Source: Anaerococcus marasmi
GTDB taxonomy: Bacteria > Bacillota > Clostridia > Tissierellales > Peptoniphilaceae
Assembly: GCF_900290195.1 (NCBI RefSeq)
Contig: NZ_OLMF01000004.1
Span: 1,043,501 to 1,107,500, forward strand
DNA: 64,000 bases
Reading direction: 5' to 3'
The notes under the pieces are model-generated. The model was not told the DNA's origin. It was given only the letters and a program-made list of their open reading frames with translations, and ran no database searches. This document shows positions 36,663-45,191 of this stretch, piece after piece. The stretch's first letter is position 1. Each line of letters starts with the position of its first letter. A program made the translations under genes and the position numbers.

Positions 36663-38039
36663 TTAGTCTCTTTTTTTGCTTGCTGCGTAAGCAACTGAAG
36701 CTGCTGCTAAGATTCCAGCAACACCTGTTACTCCTGCAACACCTGTTTTAGCGTTAGAAGATGCTTTTTTAGCTGCTGGTGCTTTTTCGTTTTTGTCTTC
36801 TTTTTCGTCTTTTTTGTCAGCGTCTTTTTCGTCTTCTTTGTCAGCTGGTTTGTCTTTGTTATCTTCTTCTTTATCAGCTGGCTTATCTTTGTTGTCGTCT
36901 TTATCAGCTGGTTTGTCTTTGTTATCTTCTTCTTTGTCAGCTTCTTCTTCTTGTTTGTTTAAATCTTTAAGAAGATCTTTACCTTCTTTATCTACTTCTT
37001 CAACTTCTTTAGTTAAATCTTTGATTTCTTCTAGGCTAGCATCTTCAGCAGCGTAAGCTGTTGAGAAAAGAAGATCAGATACAGCTACTTTTTTGCCAAG
37101 AGCTTTACCAAGTTTGTTGATAGCTGCGTTAGCTTTTTCTAGGTAAGCGTCAATAGCTACTTTGTTCTTTTCATAAAGTTTTGGAGCTGTAACTTTGATA
37201 AGTTCTACTGCTTTTACAGTAACTCTTGCATCTTCGTAAGCTTTTTCAGCTTTTGCAAGAACATCTTCTTTAGATTCAGAGTCTTTATCAGATTCAGAGT
37301 CTTTATCAGCTGGGTCAACTGTGATGTATTTTAGATCTCCGTATTTTTCAGCTCTACCGATTTTTGCTCTTTCAGCACCTGCTGCTAGGAATTCAGCCTT
37401 AGCTACTCCGTAATCTCCTTCAGCAGCTGCTGTTTCTATAACAGCGTTTTGGTAGTTAGATTCAGCAACATCAAGTTCTTCTGCTGCTCTATCAACTGCG
37501 ATTTGAAGTTTACGTCTTGTTTCTTCTCTTCCTTCTAGTTCTTTTTCAACTTCTTTGTATTTAGCTTGTTTTGCAAGTAAATCTTCGAGACTAGCTTGTT
37601 GAGCATTTTGGCTAGCTTCGTTTCCGGCACCTAGTGTAAAATTATCTCTAGTTACATCCATCCAACCTGTAGCTGATGAAGAACCACCATTACCTTTAAG
37701 TTGTTCGAAAATTCTGTTTCCTTCTTCATCAATAGAAGCAAATCTTCTTTGGATGTCTTCTTCTTCTTCATCGTGTTTATCAACTGCTGCTTTAGCTTCT
37801 TCGTGAGCTGCTTCTTTAGCATCTCTTACTTTTTTAGCTTCAGCTTCTTTAGCTTTTGCATCTTGTACAGCTTTGAATGCCTTAACGAATTTTGTTTCAG
37901 CATCTCTGTATTCTTGAGTGATTATAACTTCACCTTTTTTCTCGTTACCTGTTTTTGTTGATTCAGCAAATGCTGGTGTAACTGCACCAAGTCCTAGAGC
38001 TAGTGCAAGAGCACCTGCTGCTAATTTATTTGTTTTCAT
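36663..38039 (-). CDS. Cell-wall-anchored surface protein with coiled coils
   Basis: 458 residues. The signal peptide ends at about 25 (VTPAFA). The middle is largely coiled coil (residues 45-215), then a helical segment near 265-310. Near the end is the repeated DNKDKPADK block (about five copies), then KKASSNAKTGV, a hydrophobic segment and KKRD. This is a sortase signal of the NxKTGV type. The upstream region 38040-38380 contains the promoter area and no other gene. Function unknown; a structural or adhesive role is likely. Confidence 0.85.
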   Translation of the reverse strand: MKTNKLAAGALALALGLGAVTPAFAESTKTGNEKKGEVIITQEYRDAETKFVKAFKAVQDAKAKEAEAKKVRDAKEAAHEEAKAAVDKHDEEEEDIQRRFASIDEEGNRIFEQLKGNGGSSSATGWMDVTRDNFTLGAGNEASQNAQQASLEDLLAKQAKYKEVEKELEGREETRRKLQIAVDRAAEELDVAESNYQNAVIETAAAEGDYGVAKAEFLAAGAERAKIGRAEKYGDLKYITVDPADKDSESDKDSESKEDVLAKAEKAYEDARVTVKAVELIKVTAPKLYEKNKVAIDAYLEKANAAINKLGKALGKKVAVSDLLFSTAYAAEDASLEEIKDLTKEVEEVDKEGKDLLKDLNKQEEEADKEEDNKDKPADKDDNKDKPADKEEDNKDKPADKEDEKDADKKDEKEDKNEKAPAAKKASSNAKTGVAGVTGVAGILAAASVAYAASKKRD

Positions 38040-38384
38040 AATTGTAATTCTCCTTTGTTTTTAAAAAACTATTAATATAGTACTCACTTTACAATTATAA
38101 TGATACACCACTTTCTAAATATTTGCAACACATTTTCTACAAAAAGTGCAAAATTTTTAAATTTCCTCCACAATTTATAGATATTAGTTACAAATTAGTA
38201 TCAAATATATAATTGTTTATTACATTATAACACTTTTCGGACAGAATTAAAGCCCTTTTGAAGATTTTTTCTTTAAAATAATGAAAAATAATAAAAGGGA
38301 TTGGATTTTGTAAGCTGTGGGCAAATAAAAACCAGGGTTTTAGCCCTGGCGAGAATGTAAATAAGTTCAAATTCACCCTTATTT

Positions 38385-39300
38385 CGACCGAAGCGGAAGA
38401 ATCTCTTTTTGATTTATATTTTTATTTGACTTAAGATATTTAGAAATACAGAGATATCTCGACTCCGCTTCGCTACGCTCGATACAAGGGTAGTGTGGAG
38501 TCTCGACTTTACCTTTCCTTATCCCGACTCTATTCTACCCCTTATCCCGACCGAAGTGGAGGGATCTCTCAGAGATATCTCGACTCCGCTTCGCTCCGCT
38601 CGATATAAGGGGTGTTAATCTCGACCGTAGTGGAGAGATCTCTTTTTGATTTATATTTTTCTTTTGACTTAAGATATTTATAACCACCGTAGATGTCTCG
38701 ACTCCGCATTCGCTCCGCTCGACATAAGGGAGGGAGTTTTACGTTTCGCTCCGCTCGACGGTAGTTTGCGGGCTCAGCCACGCTTCACCTCGCAAAGCCT
38801 CGATTAAGGTCTGCCATTAGCTCACTCTGTTCGCTGTGGCCAGAACCATTAGATATAAGGGGACTGTCTTTCTTGCTATTATATTAAGCACAGTTTTCCC
38901 TTACTTCGACCTTGTGGAGAAGTCTCAGGTGTTGGGATATTTGTCTAGATAAGTTTTTCTTTGATATTTACATGTCATCTTAGACTGTAGACCTCTCGTC
39001 GCTTCCCCGTGGAAGCTCTGTCGACGGTAGTTTGCGGACTCAGCTTCGCTTCACCTCGCAAAGCCTCGATTAAGGAATTTCATCAGTTCGCTGCGCTCAC
39101 TGTGACAATTCCATTAGAGGTGGAAGAGTGCGGAATTCAACTTTCTCTATCCTTTATGGTAGAGATGTCTCGACTCCGCTTCGCTCCGCTCGACATAAGG
39201 GAGTGGTGGGAGTCTCGGCTACACTCGATATAAGATATAAAACGAAGTGGTAAACTCGCTTCGATCTATATAAGGATACGGTAATAGCAGCTTCGCTCCC
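38385..39300. repeat. S-family repeat cluster S3
   Basis: At least four cores CTCGACTCCGCTTCGC (near 38458, 38578, 38697 with one inserted base, and 39169) are interleaved with two copies of the CACCTCGCAAAGCCTCGATT block (near 38785 and 39052). Short frames here are repeat sequence and not genes. Confidence 0.8.
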
Positions 39301-40125
39301 TTAATTTTCCTCAAAAAACTTATACATTTTCTCAAAGACTATCATTCTGTGGTCTTCGTTTTTGAAGGAGTGGTCGGCTCCTTCAATTTGCTCGTAGTCT
39401 GCCTTTGGGTAGGCCTTTTGGAGTTTTACGTTGGCATCGTTAAAGACTAAGTCGTCTGCATCTCCCCTTAGGATTAGGACCTTGCCCTTGTATTTTTCGG
39501 CAGCCCCGTAGATATTTTTCTTTAGAAAGTCTATGAGGAAGTTCTTGTGAAGTTTGACTCCTCCTATATCTACGTCTTCTACACTTCTTATGATTTCGGC
39601 GTAGGTTTTGTGGCCGTCTATTTCTGATTTTTTATTTCTCATCTCGCCTTCGAACATGGTTTTGGCCATGACTTTGATGTAGTCAGGGTTATTCATATCG
39701 CTTGCTGGTGCAAGGAGGCACATGGCTTTTGGCTTAAGCTTGAAGGCTTTTAGTGTGGCTATGACTCCACCTAGGGAGTGGCCCACCCAGTAGAGTCTTT
39801 CATTGTCTACATAGGCTTTAATTTTGACGAATTCGTGGATGAGTTCTGCTTCTTTTTCTTCTCTCGATACGGTCATATCGTAGAAGTCTCCGTCGGACTC
39901 GCATGTTCCCGAAAAGTCAAATCTTGCTACAATATAGCCCCTATCTGTGAGGTATCTTGCGTTTTGTACCCTAAAGAAGCTCGATCCATTCCTGTCTCCT
40001 CCGAATCCGTGATAAATTATTACTGTTGGATATTTCTTATCTTCTGTGAAATCATCAGGAGTGTTGATCACTCCTCTTAGGATGATTCCATCTTCTTTTT
40101 TGATTTGTGAATAGATGTATTTCAT
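39301..40125 (-). CDS. Alpha/beta hydrolase, esterase type
   Basis: 274 residues. The nucleophile elbow GHSLGG gives Ser117; Asp222 or Asp224 (RGDADDLV) and His252 (GADHSF) complete the triad. The oxyanion region is HGFGGDRNGS. Closest in form to the cinnamoyl-esterase class of intracellular esterases. It lies one base after the FAD-protein stop and is probably co-transcribed with it. Confidence 0.85.
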   Translation of the reverse strand: MKYIYSQIKKEDGIILRGVINTPDDFTEDKKYPTVIIYHGFGGDRNGSSFFRVQNARYLTDRGYIVARFDFSGTCESDGDFYDMTVSREEKEAELIHEFVKIKAYVDNERLYWVGHSLGGVIATLKAFKLKPKAMCLLAPASDMNNPDYIKVMAKTMFEGEMRNKKSEIDGHKTYAEIIRSVEDVDIGGVKLHKNFLIDFLKKNIYGAAEKYKGKVLILRGDADDLVFNDANVKLQKAYPKADYEQIEGADHSFKNEDHRMIVFEKMYKFFEEN

Positions 40126-41499
40126 TTATAGCTCGTTTAGTATTCTTGCCATTTCTACTCCTGAAGCTGAGGCTTGAGATAGGGAATGGGTTACTCCTGA
40201 GCCATCTCCTAGGCAGTAGAGTCTTTTCTTGTTTGTTTCAAATCTTTCGTCCACGTCTACTACAGAATTGTAGAATTTGACTTCTATTCCGTATAGGAGG
40301 GTGTCATCATTGGCCATTCCTGGGGCGATTTTGTCTAGTTGGTAGATCATCTCGATTATATCATCGAGTTGTCTTTTTGGCATAACTAGGGATAGGTCGC
40401 CTGCTGTCGCATTTAGGGTTGGCTTGGTGAAGGATTTAGCCATTCTTCTTTCTGATGAACGGCGGCCCTTGACTAGGTCACCAAATCTTTGCATGAGGAC
40501 TCCTCCTCCAAGCATGTTTGAAAGCTTGGCAATAGATTCGCCGTATTCGTTGGAATCTTCGAATGGTTCGGTGAATCTATTGGTTACTAGGAGGGCAAAG
40601 TTGGTGTTTTCTGATTGAAGTTTAGGGTCTGTGAATGAGTGACCGTTTACTGTAAGAACTCCGTTGGTGTTTTCTGTTACTACATGGCCGTATGGGTTCA
40701 TGCAGAAGGTCCTTACTATATCGTTGTATTGTTTGGTTTGATACATGATTTTGGCTTCGTAGACATCATCTGTGATGTGTTTGAAGACTTCTGCAGGAAC
40801 TTCTACCCTGACACCTATGTCGACTCTGTTTCTCTTAAGTCCTACGTCAAACTTATCGCAGACATCAGCAATCCACTTAGAGCCTGATCTTCCTGCTGCA
40901 AGGACTAGGTCCTCTGCTTGGTAGACTTCGTCTCCTGTGTGGATGATGTATTTGTTATCTTCGTATTCTACCTTATCTACCATTGTGTTAAACTCAAAGT
41001 CTATGGTGTCTTTGACATAGTCGAATATTCTTTGGAGGATTATCTTATTTCTATCAGTTCCAAAGTGGCGAACCTTGGCTGATAGAAGGTGAAGGTCGTG
41101 ACGTAGACATTTGGTCTTTAGGTCGTTTTTGTCTGTAGAGTAAAGCTCTAGGTCACTTCCCCCATCAAAGTCCATAAGGACTGAGTCTACGTATTCCATA
41201 AGTTCCATGGCTTTTTTCTCGCCTATGTACTGGTGGAGGTCTCCTCCAAAGCTTGTGGTGATGTTGTATTTCCCATCTGAGAGGGTTCCTGCTCCTCCGA
41301 ATCCGTACATGATGTTACATGGCTTACATCCTATACAGTGATCAACTTTGCCTTCTGTTATAGGACAAGTCCTGTTGGCTACTTTCCTACCGCCATCTAT
41401 TATCAAAACTTTCTTATTTGTTTTTAGTTTGGTTAGCTCATAAGCAAGGAAGGCACCGCTTGCTCCTGCGCCTACTACTACGATATCGTACTTTTTCAT
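40126..41499 (-). CDS. FAD-dependent dehydrogenase (COG2509-like)
   Basis: 457 residues. The dinucleotide-binding loop is GAGASG (10-15) after KKYDIVVV. A cysteine-rich stretch CPITEGKVDHCIGCKPC follows near 45-61, and GFGGAGTLSDGKYN beyond it. LVLAAGRSGSKWI and GDGSGVTHSLSQASASG are typical FAD contacts. The physiological substrate of this family is unknown. Gene start has a GGAG ribosome site. Confidence 0.85.
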   Translation of the reverse strand: MKKYDIVVVGAGASGAFLAYELTKLKTNKKVLIIDGGRKVANRTCPITEGKVDHCIGCKPCNIMYGFGGAGTLSDGKYNITTSFGGDLHQYIGEKKAMELMEYVDSVLMDFDGGSDLELYSTDKNDLKTKCLRHDLHLLSAKVRHFGTDRNKIILQRIFDYVKDTIDFEFNTMVDKVEYEDNKYIIHTGDEVYQAEDLVLAAGRSGSKWIADVCDKFDVGLKRNRVDIGVRVEVPAEVFKHITDDVYEAKIMYQTKQYNDIVRTFCMNPYGHVVTENTNGVLTVNGHSFTDPKLQSENTNFALLVTNRFTEPFEDSNEYGESIAKLSNMLGGGVLMQRFGDLVKGRRSSERRMAKSFTKPTLNATAGDLSLVMPKRQLDDIIEMIYQLDKIAPGMANDDTLLYGIEVKFYNSVVDVDERFETNKKRLYCLGDGSGVTHSLSQASASGVEMARILNEL

Positions 41500-41572
41500 A
41501 TACTCTCCTTTACATAATTAGCCTAATATATTATACAAGTTCTATGTCTTTAATGAAACTATTATTTATTTT

Positions 41573-41602
41573 TTAACAATCTTGTGATAGAATGTATATA
41601 AT
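41573..41602 (+). promoter_or_regulatory. Promoter of azlCD
   Basis: -35 TTAACA (41573-41578), 18-base spacer, -10 TATAAT (41597-41602), 16 bases before the azlC start with an intervening AAGGAG ribosome site. Confidence 0.6.
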
Positions 41603-41618
41603 TTTATAAGGAGATATT

Positions 41619-42302
41619 ATGAGAGAAGCATTTAAGAAAGCATTCCCATACACTATCCCTGTTATAGTAGGCTATGTCTTCCTTGGTCTTACCTTTGGAA
41701 TCATGGTTAGTCAAGCAGGATTTTCTGCAATCCTCGCTCCTATTATATCACTTACGGTGTATGCTGGAAGTATGCAATTTGTATTGTTACCCTTGCTCAA
41801 AACCGACATTACCGTACTTGCTATCATCATCCTTACTCTTTCAGTAAATATCAGGATGATGTTTTATGGTTTGTCCTTACTAAAAGAATTTAAGAATTCG
41901 AAATCCAAGTTACTATTTATCCTGACCCTATCAGATGAGTCCTTCGCCCTGGATACTTCAATAAAGCCACCTGAGGGAGTAAATCGCGGGGACTTTTATC
42001 TAGCGATAGGCATCATCAACTACCTAGTCTGGGCTCTAGCTTCCTATGTGGGAGCCCTTTTGGGAAATATGATTAGCTTTAACACGGCGGGCTTAGACTT
42101 TGTCCTAACAGCGCTTTTCCTAGTGCTTTTGGTAGAACAGTTCAATGCTACCAGAAACCACAGGCCCTTGATGATAGGGCTAGCCATGTCAATTATAGCT
42201 CTATTAATATTCGGCAAGGATAAGTTTATGATACCTGCCCTATTATTAATAGTAATGAGTCTGTTTGCAGTAAGAGGAAAGGTGGAAGACTATAATGAAT
42301 AG
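41619..42302 (+). CDS. azlC: AzlC-family branched-chain amino-acid exporter, large subunit
   Basis: 227 residues with five to six membrane segments. It starts FKKAFPYTIPVIVGYVFLG and contains LSVNIRMMFYGLSLL, typical of AzlC. It works with AzlD to export branched-chain amino acids or analogues. The stop overlaps azlD by 8 bases. Confidence 0.92.
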   Translation: MREAFKKAFPYTIPVIVGYVFLGLTFGIMVSQAGFSAILAPIISLTVYAGSMQFVLLPLLKTDITVLAIIILTLSVNIRMMFYGLSLLKEFKNSKSKLLFILTLSDESFALDTSIKPPEGVNRGDFYLAIGIINYLVWALASYVGALLGNMISFNTAGLDFVLTALFLVLLVEQFNATRNHRPLMIGLAMSIIALLIFGKDKFMIPALLLIVMSLFAVRGKVEDYNE

Positions 42303-42615
42303 AATGATTATGATAATAGCAGCCTCTGCCATTACAACCTTTATGATAAGGTCTGTTCCCTTTGTCTTTTTTAGCAAAAGGAAACTACCTGATCTAGTAA
42401 AGTACTACGGTAGGTACCTCCCCTTTGCCCTAATGCCCTTGCTTGTGGTCTTTGGCTTAAGAAACATCGATATCACCCATTACCCATATGGACTTGCTGA
42501 AATTATTGCATCAGCTGTCGTGATTTTCTTACATTTTAGGTTCAAGAAGCTCTTCTTGTCTATATCTGTAGGAACCATTCTCTACATGTTTTTAATTCAA
42601 ATAGTATTCGTCTAG
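42295..42615 (+). CDS. azlD: AzlD-family small subunit
   Basis: 106 residues, three membrane segments. ASAITTFMIRSVPFVFF and RYLPFALMPLLVVFGLR are typical of AzlD. Overlap with azlC implies coupled translation. Confidence 0.9.
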   Translation: MNRMIMIIAASAITTFMIRSVPFVFFSKRKLPDLVKYYGRYLPFALMPLLVVFGLRNIDITHYPYGLAEIIASAVVIFLHFRFKKLFLSISVGTILYMFLIQIVFV

Positions 42616-42667
42616 TTTTACGGTAAAGTAGTAAGTAATAAATAGAAAAGAATAGTTAGGAGCTAAT

Positions 42668-44407
42668 ATGAACAAAGAAATATCAATATCAAACAACAAA
42701 GCCATCCTAAACTTCTCCAAGGCCTTCTTCAACAATACTAACGACCTTCTAAGAAGTGATGGTTTCTACGAAGTCCTAAGATCCTTTGTCAAATTCCACA
42801 AGGACAATCACACAAGAATCTATACTTATCTAGAGAAATTCTTTAGGGCAAGTGATATAGACCAGCTTTCAAATGAGCTTAGGGATATAACAAAGATACT
42901 TACAGTAATGAACATAGATGAGATTAGTGAGAAAATCAACAAGTACCACGATCTCAACAAGGAGCGTGATGCTCTAATAAGAATTGTCGAAGATATGTAC
43001 GATTACTGGAGAAAAATCGAAAGATACTCCATCATAGAAAAAAACGCCGACAAGGAAGGGCTCGAAGTAGAAAACTTCTTAGGTTCAAACATCAGATTTA
43101 AGGACATGATCCTAGAAATCTACAGGAAAGTTGAAGTATCAATCACGGGAGAGAACCCAAAGGTCTTTAGACAAGTACCAGCAGGCGCCAACTCCTCTCT
43201 TATAGTAAGAAAGTCCAAAATTGACTACCCAGACTACCTAAAATGGCTCAACAAGATACCATTTATAACAAAAGTAATGATCGAGACTCCTTACATAACC
43301 TACACCAAATCCAACAAGCGTGATGGTTTCTTCAAAGAAGTCTTCGACAATCCAATCAAAAATATCGAAATAGACACAGAAGAATACCTCTGCTATCCAG
43401 CAAAGATTGCCGATAACCTAATATATGTCTACTTCCACCAAGACTACATCACCCACGGTATATCTGCCTCAAACTTATTCGAGTTATGTGATGAAGAAGA
43501 AGCCGTTAATACCAAGCCTGATGGAATATATGTCTTTGGGGTAAAAGACGTTAGGGATCTTGATATCTTCTATGAAGATAAGGAAAACGACCTATTCATA
43601 GGCTACTGTAACTTCTGTGACAAGAAGGACTACTTCGGCTATCTTAAGAAAATGTGCCTAACCCTAAACAACATCATATCCATGAAAAGAGGCTTCCTCC
43701 CAATCCACGGAGCAGGAGTTAATGTAGTCTTACAAAACAGCAAGAGTGCAAATATAGTAATCCTTGGAGATTCCGGAGCAGGCAAGAGCGAATCAATCGA
43801 AGCCTTTAGGTCCCTTGCCAAAGAATATATCCGTGACATGACGGTAATATTTGACGATATGGGGTCTTTCAGACTAAATGGCAAGGATGTTTACGCCTAC
43901 GGAACAGAAATCGGTGCCTTCGTAAGGCTCGACGACCTAGATTCAGGCTATGCCTTTAAGCAAATAGATAGGTCCATCTTTATGAATCCAGACAAGGTAA
44001 ACGCAAGGCTAATCATGCCAGTAGCAGACCATAAACAAATCATGGAAGGCTATCACGTAGACTTCTTCCTCTACGCCAACAACTATGACAAGCTAGAAGA
44101 AGGAGAAAAATCAATCAGCCTATTCGAAAATAAAGAAGAAGCAATCAAAGTCTTCAAAGAAGGTGCAAGAATGGCCAAGGGAACAACAACAGAAGAAGGA
44201 CTAGTCAAATCCTACTTCGCAAACCCATTCGGCCCTTACCAAAAACAAGAAATGTGCGATGAACTCATTAAAGAATACTTCGATAAGCTTTACGAAAACA
44301 AAATAAAAGTAGGAACAATAAGAACCCAACTTGCCATAGACAATATGGAAAGCGAAGGCCCAAAAAAATCCGCCAGAGAACTTTTTGAAATAATAAAATC
44401 TCTATAG
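42668..44407 (+). CDS. PEPCK/HprK-like P-loop kinase-fold protein
   Basis: 579 residues. The C-terminal half contains GDSGAGKSE (367-375) and VIFDDMGSF, preceded by FLPIHGAGVNV, the layout of the phosphoenolpyruvate carboxykinase and HPr-kinase fold. The first 300 residues are helical and not recognised. Standard ATP-PEPCK has GLSGTGKTT and a distinct substrate site, so carboxykinase activity is doubtful. It could be a protein or small-molecule kinase. The AGGAGCTAAT ribosome site supports the start. Confidence 0.7.
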   Translation: MNKEISISNNKAILNFSKAFFNNTNDLLRSDGFYEVLRSFVKFHKDNHTRIYTYLEKFFRASDIDQLSNELRDITKILTVMNIDEISEKINKYHDLNKERDALIRIVEDMYDYWRKIERYSIIEKNADKEGLEVENFLGSNIRFKDMILEIYRKVEVSITGENPKVFRQVPAGANSSLIVRKSKIDYPDYLKWLNKIPFITKVMIETPYITYTKSNKRDGFFKEVFDNPIKNIEIDTEEYLCYPAKIADNLIYVYFHQDYITHGISASNLFELCDEEEAVNTKPDGIYVFGVKDVRDLDIFYEDKENDLFIGYCNFCDKKDYFGYLKKMCLTLNNIISMKRGFLPIHGAGVNVVLQNSKSANIVILGDSGAGKSESIEAFRSLAKEYIRDMTVIFDDMGSFRLNGKDVYAYGTEIGAFVRLDDLDSGYAFKQIDRSIFMNPDKVNARLIMPVADHKQIMEGYHVDFFLYANNYDKLEEGEKSISLFENKEEAIKVFKEGARMAKGTTTEEGLVKSYFANPFGPYQKQEMCDELIKEYFDKLYENKIKVGTIRTQLAIDNMESEGPKKSARELFEIIKSL

Positions 44408-44410
44408 AAA

Positions 44411-44456
44411 TAAGCTCCCCTAGCCAGTAAAAAATATGGTTGGGGGAGTTTTTTTG
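44411..44456 (+). terminator. Terminator after the kinase-like gene
   Basis: CTCCCCTAGCCA pairs with TGGTTGGGGGAG, followed by seven T. Confidence 0.85.
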
Positions 44457-44559
44457 TGCTTGTAAATAAAATAAATATAGGGGGTTGTACCCATGGTATA
44501 GTCGCATGCCCACAAAACAGAAAATAAGTATCATCACTCTTTCCCCATCCTTATATCAA

Positions 44560-45060
44560 GACAAAGGAAGTGAAGTCGATTTTCATCTACTCCCTTATGT
44601 CGAGCGGAACGAAGTGAAGTCGAGACATCTCTAATAGATCCCTCCACTGCGGTCGACGGTAGCTTGCGGGCTCAGGTACAAAGACCTTCACCTCGCCAAG
44701 CCTCGATTAAGGTCTGCCATCAGCTCACTATGTTCGCTGTGGCCAGAACCATTAGGGATTAGGGGTGTGGGTCGATCGGGATAAGGGTTGAAAAAGTCGA
44801 GATTCCTACTTCCCCTTATGTCGAGCGGAGCGAAGCGTAGTCGAGACATCTCCAAGAGATCCCTCCACTGCGGTCGGGATAAGGGATGAAGATAAGTTGG
44901 GATAAGGTCTGGAAAAAGATCGAGATAAGGGATAGAAAAAGTCAGAATCCCACTATCCCCTTATGTCGAGCGGAGCGTAGCGGAGTCGAGACATCTCTAG
45001 TGAGATCCCTCCACTGCGGTCGGGATAAGGGTGGGAGGAAAGTCGGGATAAGGGTCTGGA
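44560..45060. repeat. S-family repeat cluster S4
   Basis: Three cores of GTCGAGCGGAGCGAAGCG type (near 44600, 44820, 44968; each with small changes) and CACCTCGCCAAGCCTCGATT, followed by repeated TCGGGATAAGGG units. No gene is credible between 44408 and 45191. Confidence 0.8.
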
Positions 45061-45083
45061 ATAGCTAGGGTAAGGGTAAAAGC

Positions 45084-45148
45084 AAAAAGGGCTCTTGCTT
45101 TCTAATAGTATCCCTTGTGGGCTTTATTAGTTTTGCAAGAGTCCTTCT
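45084..45148 (-). terminator. Terminator of the activase gene
   Basis: GGACTCTTGC pairs with GCAAGAGCCC, with inner CTAATA/TATTAG, followed by a T-run on the minus strand. Confidence 0.8.
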
Positions 45149-45191
45149 CTTTATTAATAATTCTTTATATTAAATCAAGCCTAGACTTTTC

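Noticed and set aside
38188-38376. 62-codon minus-strand frame upstream of the surface-protein gene
   Set aside because: Low-complexity AT-rich sequence without a ribosome site; probably promoter and untranslated region.
38385-39300. CRISPR array
   Set aside because: The repeats are irregular in length and spacing, occur in both orientations, and have no unique spacers of constant size. No cas gene is in the window.
44886-45068. 60-codon frame in S4
   Set aside because: Reads through repeated TCGGGATAAGGG and core units; no ribosome site or family.
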